Below, in pieces: positions 44,652 through 56,331 of a stretch of DNA of 64,000 bases. Under the pieces are notes generated by a model. It was not told the DNA's origin. It saw only the letters and a program-made list of their open reading frames with translations, and searched no databases. Location: NCBI GenBank assembly GCA_964035795.1, contig OZ038323.1, forward strand, positions 8,737,964 through 8,801,963, read 5' to 3'. The DNA comes from Pterobdella sp. o SKG-2022. Taxonomy: Eukaryota > Annelida > Clitellata > Hirudinida > Piscicolidae. Numbering within the stretch: the stretch's first letter is position 1; the number at the start of each line of letters is the position of its first letter. The position numbers were made by a program, and so were the translations under genes.

Positions 44652-47600
44652 ACAGGAAAGGGTTCAAAGGCATGACACCTCTTCACACCGCCACATATAA
44701 TGGAAACATTCGGTTATATTATAAATTTTATGAATAGTAAAATAATTTTTATTTTATTTGTATTATTTTATAATAATCAGGTGTTTTGAGGCATTGATAA
44801 GCGCCTTGAGGAAAAGTAAAGAAGGCATAGAAAAAGATGATCTAGATGAGGAGGATGAGGATGGTGGTGGTGGAGATGTGGATAATGGTGGTGATGATAC
44901 TAGTGTTAATGATGATGGTGCTGGTAGTCTTAATAATAGTTGTGGTGATTGTGCTAATGAGGATAATAGTGGTGGTGGAAATGGTTGTTGGCCCGTTGAA
45001 GTTAAAAATAAAAAAATTGGATCTGAAGTTTTAAGGCAAAATAAAAAGAATAGAAGAAGGAATAAAAATAATAAAAATCGCGGGAATAAAAATAAAAATA
45101 ACGAACAATCTAAACGCCTGAATGAGGAGAATGAAGAAGATGAGGATAAAATGCCTTTTGTAAATGAAGAAAACAAAACCGGCCTTGTTGGAATCACCAA
45201 AAGAACAAAAAATGGAGCCAAAAATGTTGACACTTGCCAAGAAGACGAAAATGCCAAACTTGGCTTCAAGAAAACCGACGATTGTCAACGATCATTACTG
45301 CACTTTGCAGCTGCATATAGGTTTCTTTAAAATTTATATTGTGCACTCGTTTGAATCACTTTTATGAGAGTTTAATAAATTTTTAACCTAATTTGAAAAT
45401 AACTTAAATATTCATTATTCTTACTTTGTTATTTTTATTATTTTGTTATAATCATTATTTCATTATTTTTATTATTAAACTCAATAATGACGCAAACCAT
45501 CAGGAACACCCGCATCTTGAACTTTCTGCTGGAGAGGAATCTGGATGTGAACACACTCGACCATTATAACAGGTCTCAACAATAATAACAAAATAATATT
45601 TATTATTATTATCATTATTTTTATTATTAATCTCATTATTCTTTTTTTAACCACACAGAACACCGTTACACTACGCCAGCATCATGTCCTCCTATCCGTG
45701 CGTCTTCAAGCTTCTCTCCTCTGGAGCTAAGGTTAAATTAATAATAATAATAATTAGAGTAATAATAATAGTAATAATAATAATAACAATAATAGTAATA
45801 ATAATATAAAAAGAGCAATAGTATATATGATGGTGAATATAATTGGTTGACAATTGATATCAATAATAATGATACTCAATATAACGTTATTATAATATTA
45901 ATGAGAATGATGAGGATAGTAATAATAAGAATAAAAATAATGATAATGAAGATAGTAATCATGACGACAGATGGATGTGATAGACGCCAATGGATGCTCA
46001 CCTCTGCATTACGCTGCAGCCTATGACGAGGATGGCAGGTGATGTTGTTTTCAACCATTCATCTATCCATTCATTCATTTATTCATCATTTGCCTTCATC
46101 TTTCATTCATTTATATAAATTTGACTTGTTCGTCCATTTATCTATCCATCATTCATCCTTCTGTCTTTAATTCAATTAATATCTTCACCCAATGTGCATT
46201 TGGTTGGTTTATCGATTGCTTGATATATTATTAATCTGTTGACGTACATACATATAGATAGATAGATTGATCGATTAACTGATCACGTCATCATCTACCG
46301 CACAGCATCGTATGTTTATTACTTAACAAACAAATGGATTCATCCATCCACGACCACCTCTCATACACACCAACCCACTACGCTGCTCTCCTAGGCAACA
46401 AATCATCACTCGACCTGGTTTGATACTCGACCTAGTTTTTATTGCAATGATTGGATGATTTTTTTAAAATGTATTTTTAGATTAAGAGTCAATATTTTTA
46501 ATAATTGTTTTAATACTAGAATTTATTATGTAATTGAGAAACCAGTTAAGTTTTACTACTACTACTACTGCCACTACTACTACTAATAATAATAATATTA
46601 ATAATAATAACAATAATAATGACAGTTATTGGAGATGAACGCCCAAGAAATCAACAAGAAAAGTCATTTTCAAAATTTATCGCCCCTGCATCTAGCTGTT
46701 GGTCTTGATAATGATTTTATAAGAATAAAAATAATAATTTTTTTTAATGATACTGATCTTATTTAAAAAAAAAAAAAATAATATTCTTTGCTTTAATAAT
46801 GCTTAAAATCGAAATTTTTTTCATACCACTACTATTAATAATAATAATGATAATAATTATATTATTATTATGATATACACGGTGATGATAATGATCATGA
46901 TGACGTTACAGGCTTTCGGCAACCATTTGGAAGCACTTGAGAGCATTATGAACTTCATCGTCAATATCGATATGCAGGACCCCCTAGGTGCCATAACAAT
47001 ATTGATCCTTTTTTATCTGTTATTATTTAATGTTACTATTGATTAGTTAATTAATATTTATATCCTAATAGTAATAAGAATTATTATTATTATTATTATT
47101 AGTAGCAGTAGTAGTAGTAGTATTTTTGCCATTTAGTGATATTTTTTTTTGCCATAAGGTCGATCGGCGTTGCATATAGCAGCCTGCAGAGGTTATGAAG
47201 TGAGTTCATATATCATCAATGTCAACAACAACGACAACAATAATAATTTAATTAATAATATCAATAATGTCAGCAATAAAAATAATAATAACAATTAAAA
47301 TAACATAAATACCGATACTGATAATAACAACGCTAATGATAAGAATAGTTTAAATACCTATACCAATAATAATCTATTCTCATTATCTGCATTAATAATA
47401 CTACATAATGGAACATCATCATAGTAATATCAATAATAAAAACACCACTTTCGCACCAAAGGGGTGTTGTGAGGCGCTGATGAGAAATGGGGCATCAAAC
47501 AGGCTACCCCAACTCCCAGACCACGACACTCCTATCCATTTAGCAGGTCTTTGCTATGTGGCTGTTCGATCTGCTGTGTGTTTTGTTGGTTTTAATGGGG

Positions 47601-50091
47601 GGGGGGGGTTCTGAAATATTGGTACTAGTACTAAAAATAGTGGCAGGGATGATAATGTTAGTAGAACTAATAATAATAATAATGTTGACGTAAAATAGCA
47701 GGAAATCAATATAATAGAAACAAACACTAAGGTTTATTAAGAAACTTAATACACGAAGCTTTTCGTAAGAGTATCTTACATTATCTAGTGTGATAATTAC
47801 CAAAAAGCTTCGTGTATTAAGTTTCTCAATAAACCTTAGTGTTTGTTTCTAGTATATAATAATAATAATAATCATAATAATAATAATAAATATTGTTGTT
47901 ATCATGGCTTTGTTGTTAGTGCTTAAGTTATTATTATGATTTTCATTATCATTATGAAGTATGGAGAGGGCATGCCAGGTGCTTAAGAGAGCTGATAAAG
48001 GATGATGACAACATCGACTGCTTCAACTCCCAACAGAGGTGCCTTTGTTGCAACGGGGTGTTTGCTGGCCGCATGAACGCTCATGTAACACTGAAAAGAA
48101 TGCATATAATACATAAAATTTGAAATTAGGTCTAGTATCACGTAGAAAACAGATAGAACAGATCATAGACACACTCGCACACAAACAAATACACACACAC
48201 ACAGAACACCACTAATGTTGACATGCGCACTAGGACACAGGGAGGCCACTAATGTTTTATTGGAGGCTGGAGCAGACGTTTCATTGGTGGATGTGTATGG
48301 CCGCAACTCCGTGCATCATGCTGTTGGTTGTGTGTGTTTTGTCTGGGTGGGCAGTGAGATGGATTGATTGATTGACACATTTTTTTTTGAATGTTTAGAT
48401 AGATAGATAGATAGATAGATCGACCCAGGTGACCAATGAGAACGAGGCGATCTTGGAGACATTGATGAGTGGAGAAAGAGGTAAGAGATTGATCAACGTG
48501 AGGGACGTGCATGGATTCACACCGACACACCTGGCATGCATTCTCAATCTGCCTGGTATTCTATCTATCCTCATGGAGGTGGGTACTAGGATGATGTTTG
48601 GGTGTGAAGGTGGGATGTGGTGTGAACGTTTGGTGTATATCTGGGATATCATGATATGAGCGTATCTACGGATAAGTTACTAAATATGTATTTAAATACA
48701 TCGCATACACCCACCACATCATATGCAGGCGGGTGCTGATGTTGAGCTGGAGGACAACAGGGGCCTCACGGCACTGCAATGGGCCAGCTACCATGGCAGT
48801 GAGGGCTGCCTCGAAAAATTGTTGGGTCTGTGTATCACTTCCACCACTCCCACCCCCCGATCACCCTTCTCCTACCCCAACTCGGAGCATCGAACATTCA
48901 CCGGCCACTCTTCTTCCCCTCTTCATTGCGCATGGTTGGGTTTCTTTATCATAATGCAGTTGCTCACATTATTAGTTATATAAATTTTTTTGGTTTTTTG
49001 AATTAATCAATTTTAGTCTATGTTTGATTTGAAATTTCACAGTAATAACTGAAAATAAAATGACGTCACAGCTTGGGTGGTCATATGGCATGTGTTGAGA
49101 TGCTGTTGGAGCAATATGGGGAGGGTTGTGATGTTATCTATGACGTCAGAGATCACATGGGAAGAAGCTGTTTGCATGCGGCTGTATTGGGTGGACACCT
49201 GGACATTGTTATGGTTGATCTGTTTATTTGGAACTGTGTGCTTTGTTATCGTTTATCATTATCATTGTTTATTGTTTTCATAGTTCTTTTTTCGCGTGAG
49301 TAGACGTCAATGCTTCAATATACATTCGCACTTGATATAAAATGATCAAGTCTTGAAACTCTTACAGATGTTGTTGAATCGAGGAGTGAGCGTAAACGTC
49401 ACAGACAAAAATCACCAAAACTGCCTAATGTTGGCTGTGATCAAAGGCAAAGATGACATCATAAACTTCCTTCTCTCTTTTAATAGAAAGATTCAAGAAA
49501 CCAACTACCAGGCGTGCGACACTGACGCGGAAAGGATAGACCTAAGGAGCGTCGACAAGAACGGGAACAGTGTGTTGCACCACGCTTGCAGGGAGGGCAG
49601 AAGTGAGGTGGCGGTCAGAGTGATCCACCTTCTACATGAGGCCTCCTTCATCGACCTTGCCAACAAACACCGCAAAACGTTAGCTTATGTGCTTTTTGAT
49701 TTTTTTTGGAGTTTTTGCGCAGTATCGATTTTTGCTTTTTATATTATTGGAATAGCTTTTGCTGAAATGAACGTCACTCGACAGAGCATTTCAATTGTTA
49801 AGTTATCCACTACATTATAGAGCCCTGCACTACGCTGCAGAAAAAGGAATGCCTCAAGTGGTAGCTACATTGTTGAGGTTCAACGCCAACATTTTGTTGC
49901 CAGACAACAAACAACAACTTCCCGCTCGATGTTGCTTCAAAAATGCCGATGTCTCAGCCAGTTTTGGCCTTTTGTTGCAACAAATGGCAACAAAACCCGA
50001 CTTTCTTTCGTACTTCAACCCATCTGCCACCTCTGACAGCTCTGAAGGAAGGCAAGATTATATGCAGAGCTCAGATTCAGAGTTCTACTGA
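41294..50091 (+). CDS. ANKRD28: PP6 regulatory ankyrin-repeat subunit, ANKRD28/44/52 type (1189 aa, 26 exons)
   Basis: Exons: 41294-41320, 41459-41692, 42016-42167, 42633-42681, 42927-43079, 43378-43581, 43779-43865, 43989-44067, 44449-44563, 44656-44712, 44781-45320, 45504-45572, 45659-45731, 45971-46038, 46306-46417, 46626-46697, 46912-46987, 47159-47199, 47462-47546, 47960-48038, 48205-48322, 48429-48578, 48729-48934, 49072-49213, 49368-49678, 49821-50091. All phases fit (3570 bases, TGA). The family is a cytosolic scaffold of protein phosphatase 6. The N-terminus (MSFIEFKEQ, then NADEVRSLI, EKRTPLHLAAFMGN, ARVNCKDSQWLTPIHRA) and the C-terminus (QSSDSEFY) match family ends. Ankyrin repeats fill the protein, interrupted by a 150-residue acidic/basic insertion in exon 11. 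The first long intron uses a GC donor. ANKRD28, 44 and 52 are vertebrate paralogues, so the symbol means the group. Confidence 0.95.
44622..44652 (+). repeat. (GAT)n repeat abutting an acceptor
   Basis: A run of ten gat triplets directly precedes the tacag acceptor of ankyrin-gene exon 10, in place of a polypyrimidine tract. Confidence 0.85.
44830..45260 (+). other. Low-complexity insertion within the ankyrin array (exon 11)
   Basis: Exon 11 starts and ends in ankyrin sequence (RCFEALISALRKSKEG and QRSLLHFAAAYR). In between it codes about 150 residues absent from vertebrate homologues: first acidic and Gly-rich (DLDEEDEDGGGGDVDNGG), then Asn/Lys/Arg-rich, then a Glu-rich stretch. The frame is open and flanked by correct splice sites, so it is very likely translated. 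Confidence 0.85.
47715..47851. mobile_element. Fold-back/MITE-like element, 49-bp inverted arms
   Basis: 47715-47763 and 47803-47851 are inverted repeats of 49 bp with a single mismatch, separated by about 39 bases. The arms begin tagaaacaaacactaagg. It lies in the 413-base intron between ankyrin-gene exons 19 and 20. Near-identity of the arms suggests recent insertion. There is no coding capacity. Flanks ataat and atataat may be a target duplication but are too AT-rich to prove it. Confidence 0.8.
48397..48421 (+). repeat. (ATAG)n repeat next to an acceptor
   Basis: About six tagatagata-type units lie directly before the cgacccag acceptor of ankyrin-gene exon 22, occupying the usual pyrimidine-tract position. 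Confidence 0.85.
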
Positions 50092-51169
50092 GATCACCCT
50101 TCATCATTTCATGTTATTTTTTCATCATTTTTTTCAATAATAATAATTATTAATTTTATTATTACTGTTATTATTCACATTATCATCATCAGCATCATCG
50201 CTCTGGTCAAACTTGACGTGGCATAATGAAAATTTAAGGCCAGATGCAGTATGAATCATGTAGGGACACAGTTTTTTATCGTTGTGTCCTGACCGATTGT
50301 AGTATTCCGACCACACAAGTGCAATATTAATAATGGTGTCTATATTACCTACCGCCAATAAAGATAATTATGTTTTAATGTATTATAAATTTTCACTAAA
50401 ACTTATCTTAGTATTTATATTATATATTATAAAATGTTTTCATTTATTTGAATTGTTTATAAGTTCAAGCTAAACAGAGACAGTCTTTTTTCAACTGCAA
50501 AACAAAAGATGTCTTTGACTAACGACAAAGTCTTATAAGAAACCTTTTAATAATATCAGAGTTTTATACTGTTCGTGTTGTTCGCGTTAAATTAATTAGT
50601 TTATTATTGCCAAAGCTTTGTGTTTAGTTGGATCAGGTTTTCAATCATTGTTCTTCTCACTACTATCTCAATATCTGTTCCAACGATTATATTAACTCAT
50701 TGGGCATTCCTCGTGTATTTACATTATTATTCAACCTTTTGTATCAGCAGCATCAGTAGTTGTTAAGTATATATTTAATTTTATATATTCTAGTTGTTGT
50801 TCTATTGATGCTGATTGTCATCTTCATTGATATTACTTGTATGTAAATCTTATTAACATTTATTGTTTTGTTAATATAAAGAATTTATTTTTAATTTGAG
50901 GCCAAATTGTTTATTTGCAAAGAAACAAGAATACAAAGATTTTGTAGTTTTTGTTGAATTTTGCCCCCTTTTTGAATATTTGAATCACTTAGAATTTGAA
51001 GTTTGTATTTTTTAAATTCATTATTGCAGTCTAAACTACGTTTTTAGTTCTTGAATAAATGTTTTCATTTAAAAATATGTTTGTTACATCTATTTAAATA
51101 TTTTCATTGAAACGTGAAACAACTGCATTAAAAGTATTGAACTCAATGGACTATTCTCCCTTTTTCTCA
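50092..51169. other. Convergent 3' ends: ankyrin gene (+) and tetraspan gene (-)
   Basis: About 1.08 kb shared by two 3' UTRs. A + strand AATAAA near 50356 would serve the ankyrin gene. On the minus strand several TTTATT patterns could serve the tetraspan gene. No coding exon is visible. Confidence 0.5.
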
Positions 51170-53085
51170 CTAAATTCTAAATGGGTTAAAAGGAGATGCG
51201 CCAAAAAATCTGTTTTGTAGTTGGTTGGGTGGAGGCACCGCATTATTGGGGGAGTTGGTGGGATTTGGTCGGTTGTTTTGAGGCAAAAACATCCCAGAGT
51301 AGGTGCTAAAACGGTTCAAAAGATCGTTGTTTTGCTGAGGAAGTTGAAACTGCCTTTGGGGTCGTGGATCGTATCGAGGTCTCATTGGCTGCAATGGCCT
51401 CATCATCTGCCTGGGTCTTCGCAGGGCTGGACGTTGCATCAGTGGTATGCGCTGTGGCTGTGGCTTCAGAGGTGTTGATGTTTAAGAGAACCAATTAATC
51501 TACTTACACCAATCAAATTTTCAAAAGCATAATCTAACCATAGAAGCAGGAATAACTACAGGAGGCTGGTAAGAAGCAGGGGGAGGAGAATTCACAATGA
51601 CAATGGGGTTCTTGTCTCCACTATTGCAGCAGTGGTTTGTGGGTTGAGCCATCAAAGCTGGAACTGGTTTTTCTGCAATGGTCTTTGGAGCTGTTAGGAT
51701 TGGTTCATACGTTTCATACACGGTGTAGGTGCTTCCGATGTACTGGTATTCACTATCCGATGCATCTTTGGCCTTGTACCACGACACAACCACAACAACA
51801 AATGTGACTATTGTCAGAACCACCACAACTATCGGCAAGAAAAACTTTATGAAGCTCTCACCGCTTGATTGGCAGTAACTTGACTGTATAAAGTGAGATT
51901 TTTAAAAATTGTTACTTTATAAACTCTGGTAAGGGGTTACAAATGATAGCAACTGACCAGGATGATGTCAATGACACCCAACAAGAATCCTATAGGCAGA
52001 CTGAAAACCATGGAGAGAACCGCAAAAACACGGTAAATATCAGGCTGTGAAGTTTTTTATCAATTGGTGAAATCTCGAAAAATCCATTCCAACAAGTGAA
52101 ACTATTTTTATTTATTTGTAATTTTATCGTAAAGTATACAATAGATATTATTTTTTAAATTAATATTTATAAGTATGTTTATATATTTTGAAATAACCAA
52201 AAACATAAGTTGTTAGGTACAGCATTAGTGTTGCTTTTTTGGCTGTTGATGAGTTCGGCAGGCAGACCCGGGTTGTAACTGGCATAATCACCTGATCTCG
52301 ACGACATTTCGCTTCTGAACAGTGCTATCCCTGCTATGAAAGGCTGTGAAAAGCATTATAAAGAATGATTTAGATGGCGAATGTGTTTGAATTATCATTA
52401 TAATTCGATTATCGAAAAACCAACGTCTAGATTCATTTCAATAAAAATTATAAAACATATTGAGTTGGTTAAAACAACTAAACGAATGTGTATAAATTAG
52501 AAAAAAACTGGGATTACAGGCACGACAGTCCAAAAGCCAGAAGAGATCCACACCCAGGTGAGAAGCCTCATTGCTGCAGACTTGGGCCCAAAGAAGTCCG
52601 AGTAGGGGTTGTCATCAGATACCAAGCACTTCCAACCTTTTTCAGCAAACTCGACTGAAGAGAGTATGATGTTGACGAGGCCAACCAAGCAAGTGATGAC
52701 TGATAAAATCATTATCAAAAGACCCATGCACCTAGACACTTTTTTGTACTTCTTCTTCTTCTCATCTAAGAACACGAATTATTAGAGAATAAATACAATA
52801 ATTATTATTCATAATTATGAAACTAAAATAATTCCATTTCACAAGCTCACCGTCCTCTTTAGGCACAACCCCTGTGGCCCTCGGCGGCTGTTTTTTGTTC
52901 CAAGAATCGTCAATACTTCCATAAGAAGCTTCAAAAGGTGTCAACAGATTCCGTTTCAAACCTCCAGAATTTGGCAGGCTGGTGTTGGAAAGAGTGAGAG
53001 GGTACAGAGGATCATCTCCCAGTTTTTTAACCCTGTCGTAGGGGAAGTACGTGGGTCCCTGTGTCGGGATTCGAACGTTTTCCAT
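51170..53085 (-). CDS. Four-TM membrane protein with Pro-rich tail, tandem member 1 (443 aa, 6 exons)
   Basis: Exons (high to low): 53085-52851, 52765-52518, 52343-52221, 52044-51958, 51883-51539, 51463-51170; phases join (1332 bases, TAG). Cytosolic N-terminus of about 90 residues, then TM1 at 91-113 (CMGLLIMILSVITCLVGLVN), an extracellular loop with one Cys (EKGWKCLVSDDNPYSDFFGP), TM2 at about 146-170, TM3 at about 207-231 and TM4 at about 245-267 (FFLPIVVVVLTIVTFVVVVV). The tail of about 175 residues has an NHCCNSG motif and a Pro/Arg/Gln-rich end. The topology resembles CD20/MS4A-like or MARVEL-like tetraspans, but no family signature was recognised. It is the first of a same-strand cluster of related genes. 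Confidence 0.75.
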
Positions 53086-54149
53086 TGTGAATCAAAAAAA
53101 AAATTTTTACCGTCTTTTTTTCACTATTACTTTATTTAAAATAGTATAAATTTTTTGAAAAAATCGTTTGAGCCAAAAATTCTTGTATTTAGTGAGACTT
53201 GAGAAAGACTACACAGGAATTTATAATATGAACTAAGACGTAAAAGTGAGAACAGCAAGAGCAGAACAATGCGATCCTCCCTTGAAGACTTTCACAGAAA
53301 CATCACGCAAGAATCACTTCATAACATTAGCTCAAAGCAATCAAAGAGTATTGTATAGATCTTATGGAAGGTTATAATAGTTAGTGTCAGGCTATTCTAC
53401 TTCATTTTGATTCTATGATATGTTGTTATGTAAACTACTTTTATTTTAGATACATATATTTTTTCAAAAAACGAAAATTTTAGTTGTTGAAAAAATATAT
53501 GTATTTAAAATCTTTCTCATTTTACGATAAAAATCAAGAAAATTGAATTTATAAATGTATTTTTTCGGCTTCCCTTAATTTATTGGTTTATATATAAATA
53601 TATATTTTTTATACATTTTATCTAGTGAAGTTGATAACAGCAAGTGTATAAATAAATTTTTCGTTTTATGTATTTTTAGTTGTTTTTGTCTTATTTCAAG
53701 CAATTTCTCAAAACTATGTTATATTTTATGAAGAGAATATAAAGACCTCCAAATTACTTTATTAAAACTAATGGTAATTAGTTGCGAACAAAAAAACAAG
53801 TTTTTTGTTACAAAATGTGTAAAAAAACTCTATTATAAACTAATTTTGGGAAAAAGTTATTCAAAAGTAGAACAAAAGTAAAGTTTAATTTACGGGAACT
53901 TTTTAGAATTTTTTGAACGCCATGTACATAAAGTTTTGCCCTATTGTGAGTGTTTCGGTTAGTTAAATGGGTACCAACACATTTATAATATCATTTCTTC
54001 ATTATTAAAAGGAGTAAATACATCAAAACAATTATATATATTGAACGAACTAACTAAATAGTTTATAACAATGTTTAATCAAATCCCACTTTCCTTCTCA
54101 ACGAACAAAAAAGTTATTGCAACACTAAACTAAAAGCAAAACCCCGTGA
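53086..54149. other. Intergenic within tetraspan cluster
   Basis: AT-rich, about 1.06 kb. It should contain the promoter of member 1 and the 3' UTR of member 2, both on the minus strand. No exon was recognised. Confidence 0.5.
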
Positions 54150-56331
54150 TTAATATCTAGGCTGATAAGCTAGAGGCAGGTTACTTCCAGGAAAAAATGG
54201 TTGGTAGGGGTACATAGGTCTTCCCATGGGTGGAACGGGAGGAGGGTACATTGGTGGCCTGTATGGATTGTTCCTCACTCTTGGGTTCACGATGATCACC
54301 TTGGGCTTAAAGGTTTGCGAAGGCTGAGAAGGAAAATACGATTGAGGGGGTAGTGAAGCCGGCTGTGGAACTGGTTGGGGAGCGGGTTGAGGGGCTGTTT
54401 GTGGCTAGAAAGATAACAATTTAAATCAGTGTTTAGTTGATTTCAAACTTCTATATTAATATAAACATATAAATGAACTAATGAAGATGACTCACTGGAG
54501 CTTGGGGATAATAGGTTGGATAAGGGAAAGCGTATGGATTTTGAGGCTGAGGTTGACTGGGTTGTTGTGGTCCGGTGATCTGTTGGATTATTGTGGTGGG
54601 ACCTCCTTCAGGTTTTCTGGGAGACACAGGATTTCTTACAAGAGGGTAAGGCCTTCTTTGTCTTTTCCTTCTTGGAGCTCTTTCTACTTCATCATCATCA
54701 TCTTCATCATCCTCCTCATCTTCCTCATCATCCTCTTCAGCATACTCATCATAATTATTTGGGTTTTCATTGAATGGTCTCTTTTTCTTTTTATAATCTT
54801 TTTTGCTTCTTTTAATCAGCATTTTAAGCCACACTGCCAGTATCCAGATGATAATCACAATTCCCAGCAAAGCCACGCCGAGGTCGATGAGTGATAACAA
54901 AAACGCGCCATTTTGTAGATTGTTTTGGTTAGCAAAATAATAAATAACAAACAGCTGCAAAGAGATTAATTATTTTTTATTAAAATAGCATTTTATTTAA
55001 AAAGCCATCTACTTACCAGCACTCCTGCGGCACTTTGCAGTAGAGCCATCACAATAACAAAGGGACCAATGATTATGTAAGCTAGGGCTACTTTAGATCT
55101 GGCATTTCTTACTTGCAAGCCTATAATAGCCTCTATGATCGTCTGAAGGATTATGTGTTTCAGTTATTCAAATATTTTGTCTGAAGAATTGAATGTTATA
55201 AATTGTTTGAATATAATATAAATTTTTATTTTAACCTACACTTTATTTCATATTATCGAGTTTGTATTAACTACAATTTCATATATACCAACCATAAACG
55301 AATAGATCCCCGCAGCGATCCAGATGTAAAAAAGAACACTTCCACTAGCCAGGTTCACGGTGAAAGGTGCATTAGTGGTAGTGAAGGTACGAATGTTTCC
55401 AATGAAAAGACCTGTGATTGGTGGAAGGTTGGATAATCGGAAGTTATCTTATAAAGTCTATTGTTTATAGTTTGTAGTATGACACGGTTTTCATGTATTA
55501 TTTGTGGTTAAGTGGAATTAAAAAAGTTATCATGAAATAAAATAATGATTTTATTTATATTTTTATATAAAACATATAAATTTTTAACCCGAAATTTTGG
55601 TTGAGTTTTTTAACAATAAGCAGCTGAAACTTATTTGACTGCTTAAACTTTCAATTCCATAGGACATACCCTTTTTGAATCAGCCGCTATGGATTTATGA
55701 ATCTAGTTTTGGTGTAAACACAATTTTTTCAACTTTTCGAAAACTTTGGTACTAAAGAACTCACGAAGCCACGTGTTCTTAACTCTCCTCTTAAACTAAT
55801 TCTTTTCATTTTCAACTAAAAAACAAAACGTACCACAGCCTTATTAACTTTTTATTATACTTCTAACAAAACTGAAACAAAGACTATACACCGAAATGAA
55901 CGAACCAAGATTGGCTGCTCCTAGCGCTATAGAGGCCAAAGTGAGGAGGATGGCGATGATGAGAAAAATCAACTTACTCTTCCTTTCTTCATCGTTGTAC
56001 ACACCTGGTTGGCAAATCCGCAATGATAACTTTGAATTTCTTATGATTTATACAGAGTTATAAAGAAAACTCATGCTATTTGATGTGTGGTATTTTATTT
56101 CAAATTTTTATAGACACAATATTTTTCTAACAAGATATATGTATATATTATGATTGACTCGCTTATAGAAAAATAATTTTATCTAATGTTTTTACCGTAT
56201 TAAGTTATATTTTAAACATGAAATTTTTAAGACTAATGATGAATAGTGAAAAATAATAAGGAAAGTGTAAAACTTGTGTTAGCGATGGCTTTCTGCATGG
56301 CCTCTTTAGCCTTATTCAATCTTTCTGTCAT
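54150..56331 (-). CDS. Four-TM membrane protein with acidic and Pro-rich tail, tandem member 2 (371 aa, 6 exons)
   Basis: Exons: 56331-56274, 56004-55906, 55411-55293, 55142-55017, 54954-54496, 54404-54150; all phases fit (1116 bases, TAA). The ATG (MTERLNKAKEAMQKA) lies two bases after an AG acceptor, so a non-coding 5' exon is likely. TM1 at about 31-54 (KLIFLIIAILLTLASIALGA), a loop without Cys, TM2 (SVLFYIWIAAGIYSFM), TM3 (LAYIIIGPFVIVMALL), TM4 (GVALLGIVIIIWILAVWL). The tail has a basic patch (KRSKKDYKKKKRP), a run of about 20 Asp/Glu, a second basic patch (PRRKRQRRP) and a Pro/Gln/Tyr-rich end. It shares topology and the proline-rich tail with its neighbours. The function is unknown. 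Confidence 0.75.

Noticed and set aside
46626..46701. Ankyrin-gene exon 16 ending four bases later, at gttg|gtc
   Set aside because: It breaks the phase with exon 17. gct|gttggt restores both phase and family spacing. The same choice was made at exon 21 (48322 rather than 48326).
47597..47607. Run of about eleven G
   Set aside because: A single homopolymer, possibly a sequencing artefact. No second G-run nearby to make a quadruplex.
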